A stretch of DNA of 64,000 nucleotides, from the NCBI GenBank assembly GCA_033763935.1, contig JANRJO010000098.1:3372-67371 (forward strand), in the 5' to 3' direction. The notes beneath the pieces were generated by a model. That model saw only the letters and a list, made by a program, of their open reading frames with translations. It was not told the DNA's origin and did not search any database. Of this stretch, positions 15,836-23,550 are shown piece by piece (position 1 is the first letter of the stretch; each line of letters starts with the position of its first letter). Source of the DNA: DALYJJ01 sp033763935. GTDB lineage: Bacteria; Acidobacteriota; Terriglobia; Bryobacterales; Bryobacteraceae. A program made the translations under genes and the position numbers.

Positions 15836-18427
15836 ATGCTCAAGCGGCTGTGGGCGACGATGCGGAAGGGGCGGCTGGAGCGGGAGTTGGACGACGAGAT
15901 CCGGTTCCACCTGGAGACGCTGGAAGAGGAGTTCGTGGCGAAGGGCATGAACCGGGATGAGGCGCGGCTGGCGGCGCGGCGGGAGTTCGGCGCGGTGGAG
16001 CCGATGAAGGAGGCGTATCGCGAGCGACGCGGGGCAGCGTGGGTGGAATCGTTGTGGCAGGACGTGCGGTACGGGCTGCGCGTGTTGCGGCGGTCTCCGG
16101 GATTCACGGCGGCGGCTGTGGTGACGCTGGCGTTGGGGATCGGGGCAAACACGGCGGTGTTTTCGCTGGTGCGGGCGGTGCTGTTGAAGATGCAGCCGGT
16201 GGAGCGGCCGGAAGAGATCGTCGCGCTGTCAAAGACGGGCGGGTATCACGTGCGGAAGTTTTCTTACCCGTTCTACCAGGAGTTGGAGGGGCGGAAGGAT
16301 GTGTTGGCGGGGCTGGCGGCGAGCGGGGGATGGCAACGGGCGCGGGTTCGGATGGACGGCGAGAGCGGTTCCGAGCAGCGGTTTGTCGAGCGGGTTTCGG
16401 GTACCTATTTCGCCACGTTGGGCGTGCGCGCGCGCCTGGGACGGTTGCTGGAGCCGAAGGACGAGACATCGGCGGTGATTAGCGAGGAGCTGTGGCGGAC
16501 GCGGTTCGGGGAAGATGCGCGGGTGCTGGGCAAGAAGATCACGGTGGATCAGAGGGTGCTGACGGTAGCGGGTGTGGCGCAGCGCGGGTTTCGGGGGCTG
16601 GAGCCGCAAGCACCGATCGACGTGTGGACGCCCATCCTGATGGACGCACAGTGGAAGAAGTTCACGACTTCGAGTTGGCTGGTGTTGCTGGCGAGGCTGC
16701 GGGAGGGGGTTTCGGCGGAGCAGTTGCGCGAGGCGGTGGAGGTCGCGCATCGGAGTTACATGGAAGAGGCGCTGCGGGGGCAGAATCACCCGTGGAAGGC
16801 CGACCTGCTGGGGTCGAGGGTGGTGGTGCGGCCGGGGGCGGCGGGGTCGCCGCGGCTGCGGGAGCAGTTTGACCGGCCGCTGGTGTTTCTGATGGGTCTG
16901 GTGGGGCTCGTGCTAGTGGTCTCCTGCGCGAACGTGGCGAACCTGCTGCTGGCGCGCGGGCTGGCGCGGTGGAGGGAGTTGTCGGTGCGGCTGGCGATCG
17001 GCGCGTCGCGATCGCGCCTGGTGCGGCAGATGGTGACGGAGAGTTGTCTGCTGGCGGTGATGGGAGCGGCGGCGGGTCTGGTGCTGGCGGTGGTGGGGAG
17101 CGAGGTGCTGGTGAGGTTTCTGCCCTACCAGGGAGCGGGGACGGTGGGGTTGGACGTGACGCCGGACGGGGCGGTGCTGGGGTTCACCGTGGCGGCGGCT
17201 GCGGCGGCGGTGCTGTTCGGAGTGTTTCCGGCTTTGCGGTCGCTGCGGCCGGTACGGCGCGGCGGGCAGGGCTCGCGGCGTGCGCTGGTGGCGGCTCAGG
17301 TGGCGCTGTCGATCGTGGTGGTGGCGGCGGCGCTTTTGTTTTCGCGATCGCTGGCGGAGTTGCGCGGCGTGGACGCTGGGTTCGACCGGGATGGGGTATT
17401 CACCTTCGCGTTGGAACTGCCCGCGGAGTATACGCGGCCGCAGGCGGCAGCGGTGTATGAGCGGGTGCTCGAGCGGCTGCAGCGGGTGGCGGGAGTCGCG
17501 GCGGCGAGCCACGCTGCGCCGGGGCCGTTTCGGGAGGGAAAGGGATCGCGCACGCTGCTGGTGCGGGGGGAGCGTGGCGAGACGCCGCAGGGCGTGGACG
17601 TACAGGAGGTGACGCCGAACTATCACGCAGTGCTGGGCGCGCCTTTGTTGGCCGGGCGGGGATTACAGGAGCGGGACCGGGTGAGGCCGGTGCGGTCCGC
17701 AGTGGTGAACGAGGCCTTTGTGCGGCGGTTCTTGCAGGGGCTCGGGGAGCCGGTGGGCCGGCGGGTGGGAATGGGGCGAGAGGCGGACGGCGGTCCCTTC
17801 TTTTCGATTGTGGGCGTGGTGAAGGACATCCGGCACCAGGCGCTGCGGGAGGCGGCGGTGCCGATGGTGTACATGCCGGCGAGGCGCGACGAGGCGTTCA
17901 ACAGTGTCCCGTTTCAGGTGCGGGGAACGATGAAGCCGGAGGACGTGCGCGCGGCGATCGCGGAGGTGGACGGGCAGGCGACGATGGGGGAACAGTGGTG
18001 GCTACGGCAGTGGGTGGAGGATTCGCTGTCGCAGGAGCGGTTGCTGGCGGCGGTGAGCGGGATGTTCGCGGTGCTGGCGCTGGTAGTGGCGGCGGTGGGC
18101 TTGTATGGGGTGATGGCGTACGGGGTGGCGCGGCGGACACGGGAGATCGGGATCCGGATGGCGATCGGGGCGCGGCGCGGCGAGGTGGTGTGGATGGTGG
18201 TCCGGGACGGGCTGGCGGCGGTGGGGCTGGGGGTCGCGACGGGGTTGCCGGCGGCGATGGTGGCTTCACGGCTGGCGGGGAGTTTGTTGTACGGTGTGAA
18301 GCCCGGGGACGCGGTGAGCCTCGGGGCGGCGGTGGGTTTGTTAGCGGGAGCGGGGGCGGCGGCGGCGTTCGCACCGGCGCGGCGAGCGGCGGGGATCGAG
18401 CCGCGGGAGGCGCTGCGGCACGAGTGA
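15836..18427 (+). CDS. ADOP-family duplicated FtsX/MacB-like permease
   Basis: 863 residues, the normal full length for TIGR03434. Order: an N-terminal cytoplasmic part with RLERELDDEIRFHLETLEEEFVAKGMNRDEARLAARREFG (about 13-55), a linker (SLWQDVRYGLRVLRRSPGFT), TM1 (AAAVVTLALGIGANTAVFSLV), a first periplasmic MacB-type domain, three helices near 345-460 (FLMGLVGLVLVVSCANVANLLLARG), a second TM/periplasmic unit, and the last helices with YGVMAYGVARRTREIGIRMAIGARRGEV. It acts in the inner membrane. No ATPase gene is adjacent, hence the term orphan; coupling to a MacB-like ATPase elsewhere is assumed. It forms an operon with the PadR gene. Confidence 0.92.
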   Translation: MLKRLWATMRKGRLERELDDEIRFHLETLEEEFVAKGMNRDEARLAARREFGAVEPMKEAYRERRGAAWVESLWQDVRYGLRVLRRSPGFTAAAVVTLALGIGANTAVFSLVRAVLLKMQPVERPEEIVALSKTGGYHVRKFSYPFYQELEGRKDVLAGLAASGGWQRARVRMDGESGSEQRFVERVSGTYFATLGVRARLGRLLEPKDETSAVISEELWRTRFGEDARVLGKKITVDQRVLTVAGVAQRGFRGLEPQAPIDVWTPILMDAQWKKFTTSSWLVLLARLREGVSAEQLREAVEVAHRSYMEEALRGQNHPWKADLLGSRVVVRPGAAGSPRLREQFDRPLVFLMGLVGLVLVVSCANVANLLLARGLARWRELSVRLAIGASRSRLVRQMVTESCLLAVMGAAAGLVLAVVGSEVLVRFLPYQGAGTVGLDVTPDGAVLGFTVAAAAAAVLFGVFPALRSLRPVRRGGQGSRRALVAAQVALSIVVVAAALLFSRSLAELRGVDAGFDRDGVFTFALELPAEYTRPQAAAVYERVLERLQRVAGVAAASHAAPGPFREGKGSRTLLVRGERGETPQGVDVQEVTPNYHAVLGAPLLAGRGLQERDRVRPVRSAVVNEAFVRRFLQGLGEPVGRRVGMGREADGGPFFSIVGVVKDIRHQALREAAVPMVYMPARRDEAFNSVPFQVRGTMKPEDVRAAIAEVDGQATMGEQWWLRQWVEDSLSQERLLAAVSGMFAVLALVVAAVGLYGVMAYGVARRTREIGIRMAIGARRGEVVWMVVRDGLAAVGLGVATGLPAAMVASRLAGSLLYGVKPGDAVSLGAAVGLLAGAGAAAAFAPARRAAGIEPREALRHE

Positions 18428-18443
18428 GAATCCAGCAATACGG

Positions 18444-18632
18444 TTAGGGCCGAGCCAACGTGTCGAGCCGAGTGCCGCGGCGGAGTTTCCGCACTTCGTC
18501 TTGAACGGAGTGGGCTTGGGGAGCGGACTTGCGCATTCCCACGAAGCGTCGCATCGCTTCCGCGCGCTTCTGGACATCGCCCAGATCTTCCTTGCGAACC
18601 GCTTGCCGCAACACTTTCGATAGGCGCCGCAC
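18444..18632 (-). CDS. Small basic protein, possibly an antitoxin-like remnant
   Basis: 62 residues from a GTG start: MRRLSKVLRQAVRKEDLGD, then VQKRAEAMRRFVGMRKSAP, then SVQDEVRKLRRGTRL. It is strongly basic and helical. The SVQDEVRKLRRG tail is faintly like the end of some VapB-type antitoxins, but no toxin is adjacent and the match is too weak to name a family. It lies 36 bp downstream of the beta-lactamase-fold gene on the same strand and could be its last cistron. Another frame is also open here, so its reality is uncertain. Confidence 0.35.
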   Translation of the reverse strand: MRRLSKVLRQAVRKEDLGDVQKRAEAMRRFVGMRKSAPQAHSVQDEVRKLRRGTRLDTLARP

Positions 18633-18668
18633 GTTGTCTATCGTACATCGCGAAGTACAAGGCGCCAG

Positions 18669-19943
18669 TCAATCTCCTTGAGGTCCTTTGTAGCCGGGGC
18701 CGTAGATGGCGGCGCGGATGTCGCGGTGGAGGGCACCGTCGAAGGGCATCTTCTGCGTGAAGAAGACGGCGGCGAGGTGGTTGGCGGGGTCGACCCAGAA
18801 GAGGGTGGAGGCGGCGCCATCCCAGAAGAACTCGCCGACGGCGCCGCGATGTTCTTCGGGCTTCTGGGGTTGGGCGGTGCGGACGGCGAAGTCGAAGCCG
18901 AAGCCGACGGAGCCTTTGGTGGGGAGGAAGCCGCGGTCGGCGATGCGGGGGTCGAGGTGGTCGGTGGCCATGAGGCGGACGGTGGATGGCTTGAGGATGC
19001 GGGCGCCGTCGAGTTCGCCGCCGTTCAAGAGCATGCGGGCGAAGCGGAGGTAATCGTCGACCGTGGAGGCGAGGCCGAAGCCGCCGGGGGTGAGGCGGTG
19101 ATCCCTAAAATTGAGTGCGCGGTTGCGGTCGTCGGGGATGCGGGTGAGCTTGCCGTTGTCAGGACGGTAGACGGCGGCGAGGCGGGGCAGGCGGTTGTCG
19201 GGCTGGCGCCAGGCGGTTTCGCGCATCTGGAGGGGATCGAAGATGCGGCGCTGCACGTAGGCAGCGAACTTCTCTCCGGAGAGGACTTCGACGAGGAGGG
19301 CCTGGACGTCCACGGCGACGCTGTAGAGCCAGCGGGCGCCGGGGTCGTAGAGGAGGGGGACTTTGGCGAGGCGGCGGCCCATTTCGCGGAGGTCGATGTC
19401 GAGGGCGAGGGGGTTGGCTTTGACGTAGGCTTCGTGGACGGGGGTGTCTCCGGCGCCATAGACGAAGCCGGCGGTATGGCGGAGGACATCGCGGACGGAG
19501 ATGGGGCGGGCGGGGGCGCGGTAGGCGGGGGTGGCGGAGGGATCGTAGACCTGGGTGGAGGCGAACTCGGGCAGGTGGCGGGAGAGCGGGTCATCGAGGC
19601 CGAACTTGCCTTGCTCCCAGAGCTGCATCAGGGCGACGCCGGTGACGGGCTTGGTCATGGAATAGACCTGCGCGATGGTGTCGCGGGACATCTTGCGGCC
19701 GGCTTCGCGGTCGGCAAAGCCGGCGGCGTGGAAGGCTGCTTCGCGGCCGTCTTTCCAGACGAGGGCGGAGGCGCCGGCAGTGCGGCCCTCGTCGACCATG
19801 GCGGAGAGGGCGGACTGGATGCGGCGGGGGTCGAGTGTGAGGGGCTGCGACGCGGGTGCGGCGGGGAGCGCTCCGTTTTGCGCCAGGCAGGGGAGGGGCA
19901 AGAGACGGAGTAGAGCTCGACGGGAGTGGGGTGCGAAGGGCAT
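18669..19943 (-). CDS. Exported serine hydrolase, beta-lactamase (class C) fold
   Basis: 424 residues. The N-terminus has HSRRALLRLLPLPCLAQ, a likely Tat or Sec signal. The S-x-x-K nucleophile is in AQVYSMTKPVTGVALMQLWEQGKFGLDDPLSRHLPEF (near 93-96), followed by the Y-x-x motif region YSVAVDVQALLVEVLSGEKFAAYV (near 208). GSVGFGFDFAVR and GAVGEFFWDGAASTLFWVDP mark the C-terminal beta strands where the KTG-like motif falls. Members are esterases or D-aminopeptidases more often than true beta-lactamases. It is divergent from the sarcosine-oxidase-like gene, with about 36 bp between. Confidence 0.88.
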   Translation of the reverse strand: MPFAPHSRRALLRLLPLPCLAQNGALPAAPASQPLTLDPRRIQSALSAMVDEGRTAGASALVWKDGREAAFHAAGFADREAGRKMSRDTIAQVYSMTKPVTGVALMQLWEQGKFGLDDPLSRHLPEFASTQVYDPSATPAYRAPARPISVRDVLRHTAGFVYGAGDTPVHEAYVKANPLALDIDLREMGRRLAKVPLLYDPGARWLYSVAVDVQALLVEVLSGEKFAAYVQRRIFDPLQMRETAWRQPDNRLPRLAAVYRPDNGKLTRIPDDRNRALNFRDHRLTPGGFGLASTVDDYLRFARMLLNGGELDGARILKPSTVRLMATDHLDPRIADRGFLPTKGSVGFGFDFAVRTAQPQKPEEHRGAVGEFFWDGAASTLFWVDPANHLAAVFFTQKMPFDGALHRDIRAAIYGPGYKGPQGD

Positions 19944-19979
19944 TCCCTCATGCTACTCGTTTGGCCGGGGCGCGAGGGT

Positions 19980-21131
19980 ATGATGCTTCGCAGGATGAGC
20001 ACAGGTTCAGGGCGCTTCGACGTGGCGGTGATTGGGGCGGGTGTGTTCGGTGCATGGACGGCGTACACGCTGGCACGGTCGGGAGCACGGGTGGTGTTGG
20101 TGGATGCGTTCGGGGCGGCGAACGCGCGGGCGAGTTCGGGGGACGAGTCGCGGATCATCCGGATGTGTTACGGGCCCGATGAGATTTACACGCGTTGGTC
20201 GGCGAGGTCGCTCAGGATGTGGCGGGAGTTTTTTGCGGAGATGGGGCGGGAGGAGCTGTTTCAACCGTGCGGCGTATTGTGGATGGCGCCGCGGGGGCAT
20301 GAGGGGATTGCGGGAAGCCGGGCGGTGTTGGCGCGGTGCGGGGTGCGCTTCGAGGAGATGGAGGCGCAGGGCATTGCACGGCGGTTTCCGCAGATTGCTC
20401 CGGCCGAGGGGTGCTGCGGGATCTACGAGCCGGATTCGGGGGCGTTGCTGGCGCGGCAGGCGGTCCGGGCCGTGGTGGAGGCGGCGGTGCGGGCGGGGGT
20501 CGTGTTTGAGCGCGAGGCGGTGAGCGGCGTGGCGGACGCGAAGCGGCGGTATGGCGGGGGCACTCTCGTGTTTGCGTGCGGGGCATGGCTGGGCGGGTTG
20601 TTTCCGGAGGTGCTGGGCGGACGTCTGTTCGCGACGCGGCAGCCGGTGTTTTACTTTGGCCCGCGCGCGGGGGATCGCCGGTTTTCGTCGCCGGAGATGC
20701 CGTGCTGGGTGGACGAGACGGAGCCGGGGATGCCGTACGGGCTGCCGGACATGGAGTCGCACGGCGTGAAGCTGGGATGGCATGAACAGGGGGAGTCGTT
20801 TGATCCGGACAGCGGGGAGCGGGTCGTGGGGCAGAGCGAAGTGGAATCGGCGAGGACGTTCCTGGGGGCGCGGTTTCCGCCGTTGGCCGGAGCGCCGCTG
20901 GTGGGGGCGCGGGTGTGCCAGTACGAGAATACGGGGACGGGGGATTTTGTGATCGACCGGCATCCGGAGTTGCGGAACGTATGGCTGGTGGGGGGCGGGT
21001 CGGGGCACGGGTTCAAGCATGGGCCGGCGGTGGGGGAGTATGTGGCGGGGCGGCTGGCGGGGACGGTTAGGGAAGAGCGGCGATTTGCGCTGGTGCGAAT
21101 GGAAGAGGGCTCGGGGCGGAGAGTGTATTGA
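19980..21131 (+). CDS. FAD-dependent oxidoreductase, sarcosine/N-methyltryptophan oxidase-like
   Basis: About 383 residues. Three in-frame ATGs (19980, 19983, 19995) are all plausible starts. The Rossmann motif is FDVAVIGAGVFGAWTAYTLARSGARVVLVDAF, followed by ASSGDESRIIRMCYG, as in monomeric sarcosine oxidases. Near the C-terminus, GARVCQYENTGTGDFVIDRHP has the cysteine that carries covalent FAD in that family, and VGGGSGHGFKHGPAVGEYVAGRLAG closes the FAD site. It probably demethylates an N-methyl amino acid in the cytoplasm, yielding formaldehyde and H2O2. The SDR gene follows after 13 bp, so they form an operon. Confidence 0.88.
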   Translation: MMLRRMSTGSGRFDVAVIGAGVFGAWTAYTLARSGARVVLVDAFGAANARASSGDESRIIRMCYGPDEIYTRWSARSLRMWREFFAEMGREELFQPCGVLWMAPRGHEGIAGSRAVLARCGVRFEEMEAQGIARRFPQIAPAEGCCGIYEPDSGALLARQAVRAVVEAAVRAGVVFEREAVSGVADAKRRYGGGTLVFACGAWLGGLFPEVLGGRLFATRQPVFYFGPRAGDRRFSSPEMPCWVDETEPGMPYGLPDMESHGVKLGWHEQGESFDPDSGERVVGQSEVESARTFLGARFPPLAGAPLVGARVCQYENTGTGDFVIDRHPELRNVWLVGGGSGHGFKHGPAVGEYVAGRLAGTVREERRFALVRMEEGSGRRVY

Positions 21132-21144
21132 TATGGGAGACGGA

Positions 21145-21885
21145 ATGAATCGATATGCGTTGGTGACGGGGGCGGGAAGCGGGATTGGGCGCGCGGTGGC
21201 GTTGGCGCTGGCGGGCGCGGGGTGGAGTGTGGTGCTGGCCGGGCGCCGGAGGGTGGAGTTGGAGAAGACGGCGGCGGCGGGGCAGGGGCGCATGATCGTG
21301 GCGCCGGCGGATGTGAGCCGGCCGGAGCCCGTGGAGGAGTTGTTCGGGGTGGTGCGGGCGGAGTTTGGGCGGCTGGATCTGTTGTTCAACAATGCGGGCG
21401 TCAGCGCGCCGGCGGTGGCGATGGACGAGCTTTCGTTCGAGCAATGGACGGCGGTGGTGAATGTGAATCTGACGGGGGCGTTTCTGTGCGCGCAGCAGGC
21501 GATGCGAATGATGAAGCGGCAGGAGCCGCGGGGCGGCCGGATCATTAACAACGGTTCGATTTCGGCGCATGTGCCGCGGCCGAACTCGGCTCCCTATACG
21601 GCGACGAAGCATGCGATTACGGGGCTGACGAGATCGATCTCGCTTGACGGGAGAGCGTTCGGGATTGCGTGCGGGCAGATCGATATCGGGAACGCGGCGA
21701 CGGAGATGACGGAGCGGATGAAAGAGGGCGTACCGCAGGCGGATGGACGGACCTTGGTGGAGCCTAGGATGGACGTGCGGCATGTAGCGGAGGCGGTGTT
21801 GTACATGGCGGGGCTGCCGCTGGAGGCGAACGTGCAGTTTATGACGGTGATGGCGACGACGATGCCGTTTGTGGGGAGGGGATAG
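21145..21885 (+). CDS. SDR-family NAD(P)-dependent oxidoreductase
   Basis: 246 residues. I prefer the ATG at 21145 because GGGAG lies 7 bases upstream, over the in-frame ATG at 21133. It has the SDR landmarks: TGAGSGIGRAVALALAGAG (cofactor), NNAGVSAP, catalytic Ser in NNGSISAHVPRP, and YTATKHAITGLTRS (Y-x-x-x-K). It is a classical short-chain dehydrogenase/reductase, and the glycine-rich motif does not show whether NAD or NADP is used. It is probably co-transcribed with the flavoprotein gene just before it. The substrate is unknown. Confidence 0.88.
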   Translation: MNRYALVTGAGSGIGRAVALALAGAGWSVVLAGRRRVELEKTAAAGQGRMIVAPADVSRPEPVEELFGVVRAEFGRLDLLFNNAGVSAPAVAMDELSFEQWTAVVNVNLTGAFLCAQQAMRMMKRQEPRGGRIINNGSISAHVPRPNSAPYTATKHAITGLTRSISLDGRAFGIACGQIDIGNAATEMTERMKEGVPQADGRTLVEPRMDVRHVAEAVLYMAGLPLEANVQFMTVMATTMPFVGRG

Positions 21886-21952
21886 CGGCGAAGTGTGCTA
21901 TTCTGCGCGCGTCTGCGTTGGACGTTGGGCGGGTAAAAACGGGAGGGCGGCG

Positions 21953-22735
21953 ATGGCTGAAGGCAGTAGCGGCGAGAACGAACTTCGGCAGCAGCTTCGA
22001 GAGGCGTACCGGCAGATTGGGGAACTGCGGTGGCAATTGCAGAGCGAGCAACAGAATCGGCGGCGGCAGGACAGGCTGTTGACGGAGCAGGCGGGGGCGA
22101 TGGCGGAGGCTCGTGAGGAGCACGAGCAGGAGATGGCGGACCGGGAGCAGGAAATCGCGGACCTGGAGGACGAGCAGGGCGGGTCATTCCGAAGTTGGGA
22201 GAAGGGGAGGACGGAAGGGCTGCGGCCGGCGCGCGTACGGCTCGGCGAGCCGGGGCTGCGAGTGATGGGGGAACTGCTGCGCTGGACGGCAGAGCAGGCT
22301 GTTGATGGGCAGATTGCGGGGGAGCTACGGGAGTGGGAGCGGCGCGTGCGAGTGATGCTGGAAATGGAAGACGAGCTGAACCGGAGGCCGGCGGGAGAAG
22401 GCGCGACCGAAGCGGCGCTGAGGCGGGTGGCAGCGGGACGCGGCAACGCGGGATGCACTTTCGACATCGCGATTGAGGACCGGGAAGTGAGCAGCGATCA
22501 GTTACTGCTGTGCGGATTGCTTGTCGACGGCTGGCTGGGAGCGAGTGAAGCAGGAAGCGGGAAGTCCGTGGCGATGCACCGCGATGCGCAGCGGCGGGCG
22601 ATTCGGCTCGATCTCATGCCGGGGAGCGGGGCAGAAGACCTTTGGTTGCGGGCGGCAGTGGAGAACCTGAGGGCACACGCGGCGTTTGATCCCGAGCATC
22701 AAACGCTGACGGTGACGTTTCCGGCGGCCGGCTAA
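21953..22735 (+). CDS. Coiled-coil protein with degenerate kinase-like C-terminus
   Basis: 260 residues, from the ATG after GGGAGGGCGGCG. Residues 5-75 are a long charged coiled coil (ENELRQQLREAYRQIGELRW, then EAREEHEQEMADREQEIADLEDEQ). Residues 95-150 are helical. The C-terminus (about 170-260) alternates strands and helices, including CTFDIAIEDREVSSDQLLLCGLLVDGWLGAS and LWLRAAVENLRAHAAFDPEHQTLTVTFPAAG. That order resembles a stripped-down GHKL ATPase domain, without its N-box or glycine boxes. I cannot name a family, and the kinase likeness is inference only. A promoter and structured RNA candidate follow within 20 bp. Confidence 0.65.
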   Translation: MAEGSSGENELRQQLREAYRQIGELRWQLQSEQQNRRRQDRLLTEQAGAMAEAREEHEQEMADREQEIADLEDEQGGSFRSWEKGRTEGLRPARVRLGEPGLRVMGELLRWTAEQAVDGQIAGELREWERRVRVMLEMEDELNRRPAGEGATEAALRRVAAGRGNAGCTFDIAIEDREVSSDQLLLCGLLVDGWLGASEAGSGKSVAMHRDAQRRAIRLDLMPGSGAEDLWLRAAVENLRAHAAFDPEHQTLTVTFPAAG

Positions 22736-22745
22736 CTGGCTTCCC

Positions 22746-22754
22746 TGCTATACT
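22746..22754 (+). promoter_or_regulatory. Extended -10 promoter of the structured RNA
   Basis: TGCTATACT is a TGn-extended -10 (TG at 22746-22747, TATACT at 22749-22754). No good -35 is visible. Transcription would begin near 22761, at the start of the structured RNA candidate. Confidence 0.5.
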
Positions 22755-22760
22755 TAGAAG

Positions 22761-22862
22761 CACCTGTCAAGGCTCTGCACGGCCCGATACTGCGGTCTGA
22801 TCGCCGGGGGTAGTGCCCACTTCAAGGTCATAACCTCGACGGCGATCGAGCGCCGTAAAAGG
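22761..22862 (+). ncRNA. Structured RNA candidate, possibly 6S-like
   Basis: A perfect 8-bp helix, GATCGCCG (22799-22806) with CGGCGATC (22840-22847), encloses two small hairpins, GGG-TAGTG-CCC (22808-22818) and AGGT-CATA-ACCT (22825-22836). The outer pairing can extend with GCG (22792-22794) and CGC (22851-22853). The loop text TGCCCACTTCAAGG resembles the conserved TGCCCACCTTG block that I recall in several 6S RNAs, and an extended -10 promoter lies just upstream. It could instead be a 5' leader of the GIY-YIG-like gene at 22868. It is too short for a complete 6S RNA unless the 3' end overlaps that gene. Confidence 0.4.
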
Positions 22863-22867
22863 ATGCG

Positions 22868-23161
22868 ATGCCTTTCGGAAGTCCGTTCCCGCGGACGTTC
22901 TCAGCAGGGTCTATTCTCAACCTTGCTCCCGCTGTTCCCGGTATTTACGGTCTATCTAACTCCCAGCAGTGGATTCTCATTGGACGAGCAAGCAACATTC
23001 GCGATGCGCTGCTCGAACACTTGTCGGATGCCACCGGCATTGTGAACCGGCTGGCGGCGACGGGTTTTGTGTTCGAGGAGTGCGATGCTTCGCTGCAGGC
23101 AGCGCGGCAGGATCGACTGGTGTTGGAGTACGAACCCGTAGGGAACCGGATGCTGCAGTGA
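22868..23161 (+). CDS. GIY-YIG-like small nuclease-fold protein
   Basis: 97 residues. VPGIYGLSNSQQWILIGRAS, then NIRDALLEHLSD, is the GIY-YIG N-terminal hairpin and helix: GIY is intact at 24-26, YIG is altered to LIG, and the arginine and histidine that follow (NIRDALLEH) remain. TGFVFEECDASLQAARQDRLVLEYEPVGNRM supplies the late glutamate and asparagine of the fold. Short stand-alone members like this are widespread in acidobacteria and cyanobacteria with no known role; the missing second tyrosine makes nuclease activity doubtful. A 114-residue gene follows after 35 bp. Confidence 0.65.
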   Translation: MPFGSPFPRTFSAGSILNLAPAVPGIYGLSNSQQWILIGRASNIRDALLEHLSDATGIVNRLAATGFVFEECDASLQAARQDRLVLEYEPVGNRMLQ

Positions 23162-23196
23162 GCAGCCTGGCGGGAAGCGCCGAGGAGGCGCCTTTT

Positions 23197-23541
23197 ATGC
23201 AATTCACATTGATCGGGTTTCAGCAGGCGAACTCCGTGAGAAGGTTCGCGTTTGAGAGTGTCGCGGAGGACCGTTCGCGGCACACCGTAGTGGTTTCCGC
23301 GGACCTGGCGGTGGCGCGCCGGTATCAGATCCAAATTCAAGATCTTCCGCTCTTATGCCGGAGGCTCCTTATCGGGTGCGACGCGCAGACATTACTGCTG
23401 GGCCGGGCGACGCTGACGGAAGCGCATATGGCCTCGGTGCACCGGGCAACGTTGGACGCCGCGGAAGATAAGAAGAATCGCCGTGGAGGCAAGGTCACGC
23501 GTGAGGCGTGGCAGCGAATTACTCCGCTCGGCGCACGCTGA
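23197..23541 (+). CDS. Hypothetical protein downstream of GIY-YIG-like gene
   Basis: 114 residues. The start is fixed by GAGGAGG 8 bases before the ATG at 23197. Sequence: QFTLIGFQQANSVRRFAFESVAEDRSRHTVVVSADLAVARRYQIQIQDLPLLCRRLL, with a basic C-terminus (DKKNRRGGKVTREAWQRITPLGAR). The predicted fold is alpha/beta, with no motif that I know. Its position next to the GIY-YIG-like gene suggests one operon and possibly a joint function. It converges on the sulfatase gene with 9 bp between stops. Confidence 0.6.
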   Translation: MQFTLIGFQQANSVRRFAFESVAEDRSRHTVVVSADLAVARRYQIQIQDLPLLCRRLLIGCDAQTLLLGRATLTEAHMASVHRATLDAAEDKKNRRGGKVTREAWQRITPLGAR

Positions 23542-23550
23542 GGGCGGGAC

